From assembly GCF_030864355.1 (NCBI RefSeq), contig NC_083394.1, positions 1,674,001 to 1,738,000 of the forward strand: 64,000 nucleotides of DNA. Reading direction: 5' to 3'. The notes under the pieces were generated by a model that saw only the letters and a list, made by a program, of their open reading frames with translations, searched no databases and was not told the DNA's origin. The translations under genes and the position numbers were made by a program. This document shows positions 44,420 to 56,541 of this stretch, in pieces. Source of the stretch: Cutaneotrichosporon cavernicola. Its lineage: Eukaryota > Basidiomycota > Tremellomycetes > Trichosporonales > Trichosporonaceae. The first letter of the stretch is position 1. Each line of letters starts with the position of its first letter.

Positions 44420-46981
44420 TCAGGGTCGGAATGGATGCAAGTTACACTTGACGCATCTCGGAACGGCGTTGCGAGAGACGGAACCAGACATCACCTCGGC
44501 AGCCTTGAGAGGCTCAGAGCTGACGCGGGTGGCGGAGGTCGACGTAGGCGGGCGACCATGGGCGGACGCTGCGCCCACCGAGACGGCTTCGTCGTCGCTG
44601 TCTGCCGCATCGAGTTGGCTAATGACGGCAGTGAAAACGCCGTCCTCGTCAAGAAAGCCGCCGTCCTCGTCCTCGTCTAGGAGGTCGTCAGTTTCGTCGG
44701 CATTCTCGACGCCAATGACTCCGGGGAGATCATCGTCATCGTCACCCTCTTCGAGGGCGACTGTCTTGTTCACGGGTTCGTTAACGGCCACATTAGCCGC
44801 CCCATCTGCCGCTGCGCCCACCACCGCATCCGCTGGAGCGATCCCACCGCGAGCGTAATGAAGCTGGTGGTAAGGGGCAAGGGGATCGGTCTTGGCAACT
44901 TCGCGTTCGCTGTTTGGGGTGCGCCAAATGTTTGGAAGTACATCTGGTTTCAGCTCCAAGTTGAACATGAAACGCACAGTCCTTCAGACGCGCGATCCAC
45001 CAGCTGTGCTCCTCGTCGACGCCGATCTGGGCCCAGCGGGCGCGAAGGCCCATGCCTATGAGCCAGGTGGCATCATCCTCCAGATCGAGAGCCTTGCCGT
45101 CGACCCACATGTCAAGTTCGGCCGGCTCTGCAATGGTGTCCTGCTCCAGCTCTAACGCGAGATTCTCCTTGTCCTCTTCCTGCATCTCCTCGACTGCATC
45201 CGCATAACGCTCCATCTCCGCACGGTGAGTGGGGCTCGGCTCGCGCCAGCGTTCATCCTCCGTCCATGAAGCAGGGATCGTGCGGAGGCGGTAGAAGTTC
45301 GACATGAACGCGGGGCCATCCGTCTTGTGAGGGGGAATGACAGCCGTGACGACGCGGCGACCGTAGGCCAGGTAGTTGAGGAGTCGAATTGAGTTGACGT
45401 CGGATGTCCCAATGAGAGGCGCAAGAATGTCCCTCGCTGTGGTGAGCTAGCCGTAAGCAAATACTCACCCTGTTCAGAGGTCATTGCCATCTGCGGTTCC
45501 GTCACTGGTCGTCAGTCCCATCTGTGCATTGAGCTGGTGAGACTCGTTTCACAAGTCGGCGAAATCTCTGTGACTCACCGTCACTGGTGGACCAATCGTT
45601 TCCCTCATCATTCTCCTCGACATTGACAGGCCCAGTTGGTTGCGACTGCCAGTTGATGTCGCGCTGAAGGTATGACCCACAGACAAGCGTCCAGGAGGCG
45701 CGGTTGAATCCCATGTCAACCTCCTCTTCGAGCTTGAACGCCTCGCGCAGGAGCCGGGGTCCCGCTTTCGCGAGCTTGACTGCGCGCTTGAAGGCCGGCG
45801 CGATGTGGTCGTCCGTCAGGATCTCGTAAAAGTCGAGGTAGCCCATGAGAGCGGCGAAGATCTCTGCAGATGCATCAGCAACCCGGCGGTCCTGTTGAAC
45901 TTGTCCCCGGGAGAATGAGTACGGATGGAGTGAGTGCCGCCATTGCCCCTCGGTGTCCATGCGCTATGGCTCTCGCCAGCACCATGGAGGTCCGAATCGG
46001 CATGGCGATGGTCTGGAACTAGAATCCCAGAGCAAGGGAAGTGCTCACCTGCTGTCTTGATTGCGCTCGAAGGCTCCCTGACGTCAGAAGCAGAACCACT
46101 CCAACACTCACCACATAGAATCCGCATGCTGGCGAAGCATGGCAATGAAACCACGCACGGCAAGCTCGGGACAACGAACCAGCGCGCAGATCTCTCCGAT
46201 CTCCCAGTTGTCAAACTCCTCCTGCTGACGTTTGGAGGCGGAGCGGCGAGCGTGGTGCGTCATCGAGTACCACTGGGGATTCGTGCCCGAGCCAGGCCAG
46301 TGGAGTCCGGGGAACTCAGTCTTGATGCCGAGAGTGTAACGAATCTGGGCGTGAGTCACCTCTCCGTTCCACCCAGCTCACGTTGTTCCACTTGCTCCGC
46401 GTCCAGATGTTCTCCCACGCATGGGTGCGGCTGTAAAAGAAGTCGAGGGCCGCATCATGAACTGTGGTAAGAGTGGACACGTAAGCTCTCACGTCGCTTG
46501 AAGGGCGGAATCGAGCTACCGTCAGTGCAGGCGGGTGGCCGTCTCACATGTCCGTGTTGACGCTACACGTCCGTGTCTCAGTCCATTCAACGTCCTCAAG
46601 ACCGAACTTGAAGGCGTCCTCGAGCGAGGTCTGGTTGAACTTGTTACGGTTGGCATGCGTGCGCTGTCTACGGGCACGTCTCTGCTCGTCGAGATGCGGT
46701 GTGCTATGGTCCACCCCCAGATCGACGAACGGATTGCCGTAGCTGTCCTTTCCGTGCTTGATTACGTCGTCGGCCCAGCCGTTCAAACCGTTGCGGACAT
46801 TGGCCTCGGTGTGGTCAATGTCGGTCGGGGGCTTGGGGATCGTGATCTTGCCTGGCGTCCACTCGTCAAAGGGAGTGACCATCTTGGCCTGTTCACGTTT
46901 AGAGGGGATTGGGTGGATGTCTGTGCAAAGCATGGTAATGGTACGTACTTGGTCCTCAAGAGAGGGGAACTCGTGGTACAT
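44420..46981 (-). CDS. Uncharacterised ten-exon protein with acidic C-terminus
   Basis: Ten exons (complement): 46949-46981, 46548-46888, 46493-46515, 46461-46382, 46112-46344, 46049-46077, 45579-45863, 45469-45504, 44978-45436 and 44420-44943; 680 residues in a continuous frame. All junctions follow GT-AG with small introns (31-185 nt), and two exons are under 30 nt. The N-terminal half is Trp- and aromatic-rich (HAWENIWTRSKWNNIRYTLG, LHWPGSGTNPQWYSM). The middle is helical (IFAALMGYLDFYEILTDDH). A later block reads LLNYLAYGRRVVTAVIPPHK. The C-terminus is acidic (DETDDLLDEDEDGGFLDEDG). No family recognised. It is divergent from chitin synthase across 825 bp. Confidence 0.65.
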
Positions 46982-47188
46982 GGTTTATAGCGTTTTGCTT
47001 GTCGTCTGAAGATTGTGGGAGGGTGAGAAGGTGTGAGAAGGTCTGTGAGAGGCGTTAGTATGTGAAAGGATAAGAAAGTGAGGGAAGGTGGGATAAGTAA
47101 CAGAACTGCTGGGGATAGAGAATTCGAGGTGAAGAGCGAGGTGACTGGACTGACTAGGAGACTAGGACCGTGCTCAAAAGTGATCAAT

Positions 47189-47264
47189 GTGACAAAACAA
47201 GGTTATAAACAAAAGTGTTCAACGTGCAACGTGACAAAACAAGGTCACGACCAAAGTGTTCAAC
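47189..47264. repeat. 42-bp imperfect tandem duplication in the chitin synthase upstream region
   Basis: GTGACAAAACAAGG occurs at 47189-47202 and 47231-47244, and AAAGTGTTCAAC follows each at the same distance (about 47212 and 47253). The two copies abut, so this is a tandem duplication of about 42 bp in the promoter shared by the orphan gene and chitin synthase. A CACGTG box lies further down at 47628-47633. Confidence 0.7.
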
Positions 47265-47806
47265 TTGTTCAACTTGTAACCCCACCTTGCCCCTCTCTCC
47301 TCTCTCAGTGTACACGAATCACCAATACAATACTAAACGCTGCCCCTCGATTGTCATTCCTTCAAGTTCCAACTGCACAACATCTCACTTCGTCTTGATC
47401 TTTCATCCGCCACTTGGCTGTCATGTCTCAAGTTTCTCATGCAAAAGATCAGAGCAGAGGAAACGACTGGCGCCTATTGTTGAGATGAGGCCAAGAGTGA
47501 CTGCATAGCTGCACAGACCAATCACCTTCCTTGGTTATGGTCATACCCCTGATCAACTTGGCAACGCCAGTTAGTGCGTAATGACGCGCCTGACTTCTTG
47601 GGCCAAGGCCACCCCTCTTTTCTAAATCACGTGACTCGATTCAATCAAGCCACAACAAACATTGCCCAAAGACAACATGACTCCCGCGGGAACCCCAACA
47701 TGACCACTTCATCTCAAGTCCCTTCTTTCCTCATCATCAACTCTTAATCACATAGTCAACCATCACTCCTTGACTGTAAGTCCTCAAGCTTCAAGAGTTT
47801 GGTACC

Positions 47807-50800
47807 ATGGACCCATCCAGGCGGAACCACCTCGGCGTGCACATGCCCCGCGACCCTTCGCCAGTGCCACCCTATGATCTGCCCATCTCGCCAGGCGGGT
47901 ACATGTCACCGCCGGGCGCGCGAAGCGCGCTGTCCCCCCTTCCCCCACCCCGCAACTCTGTTCCACCTTCTCCCTACGCGTCCACCCCTCCAAGGTACGC
48001 GCCGTTGCCACCGTCTGCGCCGTCTACGATGGCACCCTCCACCTTTGCTCCGACACAGGTGTCACGCTCGTCGTCCGTGCTTCCCCATTTTGAGGCGGCC
48101 CTCGCTAGAGCCCGCGGTGAGACGCCACCTGTCCCCCCACCTATCACCTCGACAAACTATACTCCTCATGCCATTCCTCAGCCCGTCCCCTCGTACCTGC
48201 CTCCGCAGGACCCCAACCACCCCGACCTCAGCGTGGGTTTTACCCAGTCGCACACGATCCGGATGGCCCAGGACAGCCGCTACCGCCGTGAGCCCTCGCG
48301 CTCTCCGTCACCTGGCTTCGACAACAGTATGCGCTACAACTTTGGCAGTGGGACCGACGTCGAAAAGGCGCTGCTGTCGGACATCGACCGCGACGACCTC
48401 CTGTACGGTACACACACTGGACCCACTACTCCCGCTCCCCCACGCTCCCTCTCTTACATGGCAACGGGTGAGGTTGTCGACACCAACGGCGACCTTTCTC
48501 TTCACGGCTTAGGCCAATTGCTTCCCGACCGCTCGTCCATCTACAAGGCCCCTCTCGACGGCTTCGAGTCGGTACCGCTTGTCGAGGGGGAGGAAGATCC
48601 CGACACAACCCAACACTTTGGACCTGCACCGGAGGGCAGAGTAGGCCGACGTACGCACAATGCGATCCGCAAGCGAATCAAGCAGCGCCTCACACTCGGC
48701 GACTCGGACATGCTCTCGGTTGAGATGGCGATCCCGAGTCGCCTCGCTCAGTTCCTGCCGGTCAAGGGCGTCGAGGAGCAGAAGACAACTCGGTGTGTTA
48801 CACTCTACCTTCCCAGTAACTGACGTCGAAGCTACACTGCCGTCACGACGGACCCTGATGGGTTTGCGGCTTCGGGAATCCGACTACGCCAGAACATGTT
48901 CGTCCCACCCCGTGAAACCGAACTCTTCGTCGTTATCACCATGTACAACGAGGACGCAAACCTCTTCTGCCGCACGTTGTACGGCGTCATGAAGAACATC
49001 GCACACATGTGCGGCCGCAAGAACTCGCGCGTCTGGGGTCCCAACGGCTGGAAGAAGATCGTGGTGTGCATCGTCGCCGACGGCCGAAAGAACGTTAACC
49101 CTCGCGTTCTCGACTGTCTTGCAGCTCTGGGTGTCTACCAGGAAGGTGAGCTAGCGTGACCTGTCACCGGCTGACTCAAGGTGCCATGACCAACATGGTC
49201 AAGGAGAAGCCCGTCACCGCTCACGTATTCGAGTACACCACCAGCTTTGCGTTGGACCCTGATCTCCACTTCAAGTACCCGGACAAGGGAATCGTGCCGT
49301 GCCAGATCATCTTCTGCATGAAGGAGAAGAACGTGAGTTTGCTAGCAGTCTACACAACTGACGTCAGGCCAAGAAGATCAACTCGCACCGTTGGTTCTTC
49401 AACGCGTTCGGCCCGCTGCTCCAGCCTAATGTCTGCATCCTGCTCGACGTCGGTACGATGCCCGGTCCCAAATCGCTGTATCATCTCTGGAAGTCGTTTG
49501 ACCGTCACTCGAACGTTGGCGGCGCGTGTGGGGAGATCGCCACATTCAAGGGCCGGAGCTGGCTCGGTCTGCTGAACCCCCTTGTCGCGGCCCAGTGCTT
49601 CGAGTACAAAATGTCCAACATTCTTGACAAGCCCATGGAGAGTCTGTTTGGCTACTGTGCGGTGCTTCCAGGTGCCTTCTCGGCCTATCGGGTGAGTTGA
49701 TGTCCATTCCTCAACGCTGACTCGAAAAGTACATAGCGTTGCAGAACGACGAGTTCGGTCGCGGTCCCCTTGCGTCATACTTTGCTGGAGAGAGCATTCA
49801 CAGCGGTAACGCCGACTCGTTCACCGGTAACATGTACCTCGCCGAGGACCGTGTGCTCTGCTTCGAGATTGTGTACGTTTCACGCTAACTTGACAACTCT
49901 CTTGAGCTGACTCTCAGTGCCAAGCCGAATAACAACTGGGTTTTGAAGTATGTCAAGTCGGCCGTTGGCGAGACCGACTGCCCCGACACCATCCCCGAGT
50001 TCATTGGTCAGCGTCGACGTTGGCTCAACGGCTCGTTCTTCGCGGCCGTCTACGCGCTCATCAACTTCCGCCAGGTGTGGCGCTCCGACCACACTTTCAT
50101 CCGCAAGAGCATGTTCATGGTCGAGTGGTTCTACAACGGCCTCAACTTAGTCTTTGGCTGGTTCTCGTTAGCCAACTTCTACATCTTCTTCGTCATTCTT
50201 ACCAACGCGCTCAATGGACCCGAGTTCAAGATCAAGGGAATCAGAGTGTTGAACGACATCCTCCAGTACATATACCTCGGCACGGTCATATCCTGCTTTA
50301 TCTTCGGTATGGGCAATCGCCCACAGGGTGCTCCACTCAAGTACAAGGTTGCGATCTACATCTTCGCGATCCTCACGTTCTAGTGCGTCGACTGTTCTGT
50401 ACACGCTAACAACACAGCATGCTGGTCTGCGGTGTCTTATGTATCGTCGAGGCCGTGCGACAGATGGACTCGCCCATCTTCCAACGCATGATCATCTCCC
50501 TGCTGGCCACGTACGGTATTTTCATCGTCTCGAGTATCCTGGCACTGGACCCGTGGCACATGTTCACCTGCTTTTTACAGTACATGCTGTTCCAGCCCAG
50601 TAAGTCGGTCCCCCGACCCTGCTCACACTAGCCTACGTCAATGTGCTCAACATTTACGCTTTCAGCAACCTGCACGATCTGTCATGGGGCACAAAGGGTA
50701 GCGACATGGTCGAGTCGGACCTCGGCGCGGCCAAAGGTGTGGGAAAGGACGTTGAAGTCCACCTCGTCTCAAGTCAGCACGACATCGACAACGCGTACCA

Positions 50801-51119
50801 GGATGCTCTGGACAACATCCGGGTTAAGAGGGCGCGCGTCGACGCCGACGAGATGCCGCACAAGTCAGACGCAAAGGAGCAGAAGCAGAAGGACACATAC
50901 GCCAACTTCCGCACCAACCTCCTCCTATTCTGGTCATTGACGAACGCGTTACTCGCCGGGATGATTCTCTCAGGCGACCCCGTTGACGCGTTCTCGGGCG
51001 GCGGCACGAACAAGCAGGCCGTGTACATGCTTGTCATCCTCGTGTTTGTGGCCGGCATGGCGGCGTTCCGCTTCACCTGTGCTACGCTGTACCTCATCAT
51101 CCGCCTCTTTGTTGGATAG
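47807..51119 (+). CDS. Chitin synthase, division 1 (class I-III type)
   Basis: Eight exons: 47807-48792, 48832-49145, 49181-49332, 49368-49691, 49730-49872, 49918-50382, 50418-50599 and 50632-51119; 1017 residues. It polymerises GlcNAc from UDP-GlcNAc into wall chitin at the plasma membrane. The N-terminal ~280 residues are disordered, Pro/Ser-rich and cytosolic. The GT2 core includes [38 protein letters not shown], the [12 protein letters not shown] acid, and the processivity motif [12 protein letters not shown]. Several membrane helices follow (from [14 protein letters not shown] on), and the division-1 mark LSWGTKG is present. All introns are 32-45 nt. The exact class cannot be fixed without alignment. 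Confidence 0.95.
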
Positions 51120-51278
51120 ATTCGATCATAGATTCTCGGACCGTTCAATGCAGTGCGAAACCATAGTCGTGGCATTCGAGAACGAAAGATCTGGCCAGTT
51201 GGGATTGTTTGTTTGGTTTTTGACGTCACAAAAAGTTGCCGATTGACATCCGGTTATCTTGAACTCGAACACTTCACA

Positions 51279-52705
51279 ATGCTGGCGCCGGTGAGGGTCT
51301 TAATCAAGGACATCCTGTCCTCGATGTCGACCGAGCTCGAGCGTGGGGGAGGTACGTCGACACCTGGTCCAGCTAATCCAGACTCGCCGCTCGACGAGCG
51401 CGACATCTTCGCCAGCGTCGTGCGCGACCTTCTCGCCCTCTCCTCCACTTCACCCACACCTACCACCTCTTCGTCACCCACCACCTCCAACCCCTCCTCC
51501 TCGCTCCGCGACACGCTAAGCATACGCCTCCGGGCGCTCCTAACAACCGCGCGTCAGCGCGTCGAGCATATTCCCTTCCACCTCGTTTCAGGCGCGACAT
51601 TACGGGGATACACTGACGCCTCGGTGCTGCTGGCAGTCCTGTTCCTCATAGACGGAAGAGGAGGATGGAAGGACATTGTACAGATCCTCGACCGGGCGAT
51701 CATTGTCGCCGGTGCAGTCGGTTCCCATCGGCTCGAGTGGGTGCAAGCCCTCATTGCCGCCCTCCAACCTCCCGCCCACCCCCATCAGGACCTCAATGGC
51801 TCCTCCTGTCCCAACCCCTCTCCACCTTCTCCTCCAGCATCTCAACCTCTCTTCGCTCCAAACCCAATCCCCACACCATCCACACCCCCTCCCCTAACGA
51901 CGGCACCCTTCATCCTCAGATCCTATCTCGCCTCGGGGACGCATCATCCGCCCTGGCCAGCGCTCTCACGCTGGCAGTCGGGCGAATACCTCGTGTCCAA
52001 AACCGGCCGCGGGCGAATCGTTCCTGTCGAATGTGGGCGCGCATACGATGATAGCGGGTGGACGCAGCGCCTCGTCGATTGGGAGAGCTTCCTACGACGC
52101 TCTGGCTGGAACCTTGGCCCCAAAGGAAGGGAGGATGGCGCGCCGCAATACCTCGCACAGACGAGCTTGTTCCGCCAGTTTCGAGGGTTGGAGACCGACA
52201 TGGCCCTGCCGGACTACATATGGGCCGAGACGCCGGACACGTACAAGCCGCCACCAGAAGTCCTTGTCAACGCGTGGATTGGGCCAGGAGGACACGAGGT
52301 CGTGTCTCCAGCACATACTGTTTGCTCGCGGCTTTTCGAGTAAGCTGACACCAGGACCCGTACTATAACTGCTATGCGCAGGTGCTGGGATACAAGCGCG
52401 TGTGGCTTGCGCCACCGGACGCGTCGCCGCACATGTACGCTTACACCGGCCAGGCAGCGACAGACGCTTCCCTCGCGGAAGAGTATATGGGCAACACGTC
52501 GCGCGTTCCGCTCCTACGCCCCGCCCTCGATAAAACATTTCGCGCACAGCAGTCCACGTTCCCCGCCTTCTTCAAGCATGTGTACCCGGACGCGATGGAG
52601 GCAGTGCTCGGACCCGGCGACATGCTCGTCATGCCGCCTGGGTGGTGGCATGCCATGCGCGGAGAGGGGGAGGGGCCATGTTGGAGCGTGTCATTCTGGT
52701 TCTAG
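51279..52705 (+). CDS. KDM8/JMJD5-like JmjC (cupin) hydroxylase
   Basis: Exons 51279-52319 and 52355-52705; 463 residues. Support for the JMJD5 branch: a helical N-terminal half, FILRSYLASGTHHPPWPALS, IVPVECGRAYDDSGWTQRL, YLAQTSLFRQFRGLETDMAL, then VLVNAWIGPGGHEVVSPAHT joined to DPYYNCYAQVLGYKRVWL. The Fe(II) ligands are His and Asp of HTD, brought together by splicing, and the distal His of PPGWWHAM. JMJD5 is reported as an arginyl hydroxylase or protease in animals; the fungal substrate is unknown. The intron uses GTTTGC, a weak donor, but the acceptor GCTGACACCAG is strong and the join restores the motif exactly. Confidence 0.88.
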
Positions 52706-52789
52706 TCCGAGTAGCTCTGCTCGACAAACGTAACATACATCTCTCTATCGATCGCGACATGTCCGGCCGCGTCACTGGGAATGCTACAT

Positions 52790-54237
52790 CTACCGCTGCG
52801 CCTGCGGCTGGTTCCACGACAAGAGGCTCATGTCGCCGAGCTTGCGGGGCTTGATGAGGTGGCGAATCAGTCCAGCGAGGGCGAGCACGACGCACAAGAT
52901 CGCAGCTGCAACGTACGCCCAGCCGAGGAAGTTCTGCTTACCGCCGATCCAGGACACGGTGCTGATGACGACGCTCTTGGTCCCGCTGAACTGCTTGACG
53001 GGGTAGTTCATGTTGATAAGAATCTCGTATGTGCCGGCTGGCATGATGTCATTGTCGTTGCGCATCCAGAGCTTGCGGAACGTCGGGAGAGCAGCAACAC
53101 GCATCCAGATGTGGAAGTGCTCGTTGTCTGCGAGGTTCGGAATGTCCTCAAGCGTCTGGTAGCCGTTCGGGTAGCGCTCAGCCCAGTTGGGCGGGGGGAG
53201 GAGGTTCTGGGGGTTGTTGTCCGGGATTGACGGAACCTGAACGTATTGCTTTGCGATGCCGTGCCACGCAATGTTCTTCTCCGTAAAGCTGTACGTCGCA
53301 TTCTGCTGCCCGTCTGGCGTCAGCATTGTCTCCGGACACACGCACTGGGGTCGTTCAGAAGCACAAGGTCTGTGCCGTACGTGTCGTTGAAGAACGAGTT
53401 GGCGATCAGTCCGCAAGGGTAGTACGCCTTGCCGCCGTTGCTGGTGATGGGCTTGCAGTTGCCACCGTCGATGCTGCTAGCATCGCGGTGCTTGCCGAGA
53501 AGCTGGTCCGAGTCAAAGCTGTTCACGTAGCGACGGTGGTTCTGATAGTAGTTCGTGAGCTTGTAGTACATGAACACGCCGGGGCCTGCGGTCAGCTCAT
53601 TCAAGGGGTAAGTCAAGTGCGCTCACCGAGGTCGTAGGGCACTTGGAACTGAATGCGGCACTGCGAGCGCTGCCCGACCGGCGCACTGGGGTTGCTAGTG
53701 AACGCCCATTTTGGCGTGCTGATAGCGCTCTTTCTCACCGGCGAGCCTGTCTTGAGCTCGTCTGGACGTTAGCAAGTTGACGCAACTCGTTCCATCTCGC
53801 TCCATCCCTCCATCTCTGGCCCGCATCCCTTCCAACTCCAATCCCAACCATCCGCAGATGGCTCCTCACGCGACTCACAGTCCCATTTGCCATTAGGCAT
53901 GTCGGCCCAGCTCCCATCGCTAGGCTGCGCGTCGCACTCTGTGTAATCGAGGGTAAAGTTGGTGACCTTGCCACTGCCCCAGATGATGAGCGCGCCAATA
54001 GGTGCAAAGATGAGTCCGATGATAAAGAGGGTCGGGAGCACGGCCTTGGGCGTTAGGATCGGCTGCCACGCCTTGAGGCGCTGTTGCTTGAATGCCGTGT
54101 CTGGGTCAGCTTGGCCGAGGCAGAGGCAGAGGCCGAGGCCGAGGGGGAAACGTACTGGCCGGTCGCTTGCTCCATTTGACCTTCTCCTTGGGCGGCTCGT
54201 CGGCCACATCCTTGTTCTTGCGTTTGAAGAGCCCCAT
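52790..54237 (-). CDS. CDC50: CDC50/LEM3-family P4-ATPase (flippase) subunit
   Basis: Exons 54156-54237, 53879-54100, 53627-53761, 53346-53585 and 52790-53313 (complement); 400 residues. Cdc50 proteins partner with P4-ATPases to flip phospholipids in Golgi, endosome and plasma membranes. Two membrane helices flank a large ectodomain: one near residues 45-65 ([20 protein letters not shown]) and one near the C-terminus ([18 protein letters not shown]). The ectodomain shows [35 protein letters not shown], and [15 protein letters not shown], all diagnostic, with several N-glycosylation sequons. The intron 54101-54155 has a GGCCGAG repeat on the plus strand. Confidence 0.94.
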
Positions 54238-54525
54238 GATGGTGCGGATTCGCCGGCGGTGATGTTGTTAAGCAAAAGAGTTAATGGCGATGAAGCTACG
54301 CGTGCCGCTCTCTCAACCTCTCACTGCCTCACCCCCTGGAACGGGCCCCGAGCACGTGGGGATGCGATAGGCGCGTGCCACCACAGCGAAAATATCCGGA
54401 GGACTGTGTGCCTATCTGACATGGAAGGCCTAATAAACCACGCGCCTCCACCTCCACCTTGAGATTTTGGCCACCAACACTTCGAGATCAACAAATCTAC
54501 CACTCCCACACGTCCACGAATCGCC
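54238..54525. promoter_or_regulatory. CDC50 / IPI1 divergent promoter with CACGTG
   Basis: A 288-bp shared upstream region with a single CACGTG at 54353-54358. No gene in the interval. Confidence 0.5.
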
Positions 54526-56541
54526 ATGCCGAAAGCGACAAAGAGGAAGAAGGAGAAGGAGGCAGACTTCAAAAAGGCCAAACTCAAGCTCGGCAAGGGC
54601 AAGAAAGCCGCGTCGAACGCGACCGACACGAGCTTCAAGGCCCGATCCATCGCCCTCCCGTCCCAGAAGAGCCTAACGCGCGCTTTGGCACTTGCGACAG
54701 ACGATGCTCCGTCATCCTCTACGCCGACGACCGGCGCTGGACTCGGACTCGACGACGTGCTCGTGCGGACGCGTCACCCAAATTCGCATGTGCGGAATGA
54801 AGCCATTGGGCAGCTGCGCCAAGTCCTCACTGCCGGCGTCTCCCTCGGCGTTCCAATGGGAGAACGACACGGCGAAGTGGCAAAGGTCGTGAGCGGTATC
54901 GGGTCCCTTATTTCGGATGAGGAACAGTCGGTCCGGAGGGCACTGCATGACTTTGTGGGGTGGTATCTCTCGCGCCTCCCACCTTTAGCCCTCAGCGCGT
55001 ACCTCCCGACCCTCACACTCCAAATCTCGTCGGGGTTGAGCCATATCTTCCCAGCCATTCGACTGGATACGTGTCGCCTCGTACTGCTTCTCTTGGAAAG
55101 CGGGGCGGATATCGTCGGACCATGGCCTGCCAAGCCCCCCTCCACTAGCTCCCTCGTTGGGAGCGCGGGCGTGTTCGACGGACTACGCCTCGCCGCTGGA
55201 CTGGGAGAGGACAAGGCCAGTGCGGGATATCGATTGGATGGAAAGGGCAAGCTCGTTATTCTTCGCACTATCCGGGGATTCATCCATCGGGCCCTCGAAC
55301 CTGCCGAGAAGAAGGGGGAGGAAAGCAGCTTCGGGACATGGTCGCTCACCGACCTCGAGGCCGACGACTGGAGTTTGGGTAATTACTCTTGGGCACTGGA
55401 ATGGAAGCAGCCAGCCCCAGCCGAGGAGGGAGACGGAGCTGCAGCCGAGCTCGAGAGCACGTACGCTGTTCTTCACTCTCTGCTTCTCAACACTTTCATG
55501 GAGTCTGCGCCGGCTGCCTTTGCGTCACCGGCTGACGAGACTGCTCTCGCACTGTGTGCGGAGAGTACTGCGCTCGCACGTCTCTTTGCAGCTGCCCTTC
55601 TGGGTGAATATGCTCCAGCCGATCCTGCGCCAACCCGCGCTCGCGTCGGCGAGTTCCTCAAGCGCATGGCGGGATACTTTCCCTTCTCAGGTTCGGAGAC
55701 CCACTTCGCCCTGAGTCTCGACTATGCGCGCCTCGCAACGCTGCTCGCTCCGGCGGCTCCTCCATTGGTGCAGAAGAAGGGCGGATGGCGTGCACGCGTA
55801 CGTGCGGTGGAGGCAGCGTGGTCTGCCATGAAGGGGGGTAACAAGGCCAATGCTGCTGCACTCGCCGCTGCAGCCGAGTGGGCAGCCGAAGCCCTCGCGC
55901 CGACAGACGCGCTCGATGCTCTCCAACCACAATCCTATGTCGCCCTCCTCCCGATCGTGTGGGAACTTGTCCTCCGGCCCGAAGCGGACATGCTCGAAGC
56001 CCTGTGTTCAGCAGCGCTCAAGCAGCCCGGCTCGGGAGCCAAGCGGCGCGCGACGGATGCGCTACTCACGCGCGTTGTGCGGGTGCACGAGGACGCGTTT
56101 GCGCCGGAGCCGCTCTTCGTGCCTCTCGCGTCTCCTGCACGCGGACTTGTCGCTCAGTGGATCGGCGCCACACCGCGTACCCTCTGGGAGCTTGGGACGC
56201 GGGATGCACCCGCGACGCGCGCGCTTCTCCAGTTCCTCCTCGAGCTTAGTCCCGCACGGCGCGCGTTTGAGGCGCCCTATTCCCTCGTTAGCGCTGATGC
56301 TGTCGCGGGCATCCCTGGCAAACTCGGGCCCTTCTTCCACCTACAACACGCAACGCGCGGGGCTGTCGCGGGCCCATGGACCGCCCTGTCGGCACCAGAA
56401 CAGCGACTTGCGCTTGACGCTGCGCGCGTCTGGGCGCAGGAGGACAGCAGCGGACGCCTGGCGGGGGCTGTGGTGCGGGCCGTGACGGGCCCAGGGGCGC
56501 CAGCGTGGGCACGTGCATACTGGGAGCGGGAGAGTGTATAA
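54526..56541 (+). CDS. IPI1: Pre-rRNA processing protein IPI1 (Rix1 complex), TEX10-like
   Basis: A single exon of 671 residues, rare in this window. Ipi1 belongs to the Rix1/PELP1 complex in pre-60S maturation and ITS2 processing, and to DNA replication licensing in yeast. The N-terminus is Lys-rich and nuclear (KATKRKKEKEADFKKAKLKL), followed by the family segment DTSFKARSIALPSQKSL and NSHVRNEAIGQLRQVL. Alpha-helical HEAT/Armadillo-like repeats then run to the end, where Ala-rich helices dominate. Length is about twice yeast Ipi1 and closer to animal TEX10, but the intact N-terminal domain makes the call good. It converges on KIN28 with only 34 bp between stop codons. Confidence 0.83.
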   Translation: MPKATKRKKEKEADFKKAKLKLGKGKKAASNATDTSFKARSIALPSQKSLTRALALATDDAPSSSTPTTGAGLGLDDVLVRTRHPNSHVRNEAIGQLRQVLTAGVSLGVPMGERHGEVAKVVSGIGSLISDEEQSVRRALHDFVGWYLSRLPPLALSAYLPTLTLQISSGLSHIFPAIRLDTCRLVLLLLESGADIVGPWPAKPPSTSSLVGSAGVFDGLRLAAGLGEDKASAGYRLDGKGKLVILRTIRGFIHRALEPAEKKGEESSFGTWSLTDLEADDWSLGNYSWALEWKQPAPAEEGDGAAAELESTYAVLHSLLLNTFMESAPAAFASPADETALALCAESTALARLFAAALLGEYAPADPAPTRARVGEFLKRMAGYFPFSGSETHFALSLDYARLATLLAPAAPPLVQKKGGWRARVRAVEAAWSAMKGGNKANAAALAAAAEWAAEALAPTDALDALQPQSYVALLPIVWELVLRPEADMLEALCSAALKQPGSGAKRRATDALLTRVVRVHEDAFAPEPLFVPLASPARGLVAQWIGATPRTLWELGTRDAPATRALLQFLLELSPARRAFEAPYSLVSADAVAGIPGKLGPFFHLQHATRGAVAGPWTALSAPEQRLALDAARVWAQEDSSGRLAGAVVRAVTGPGAPAWARAYWERESV

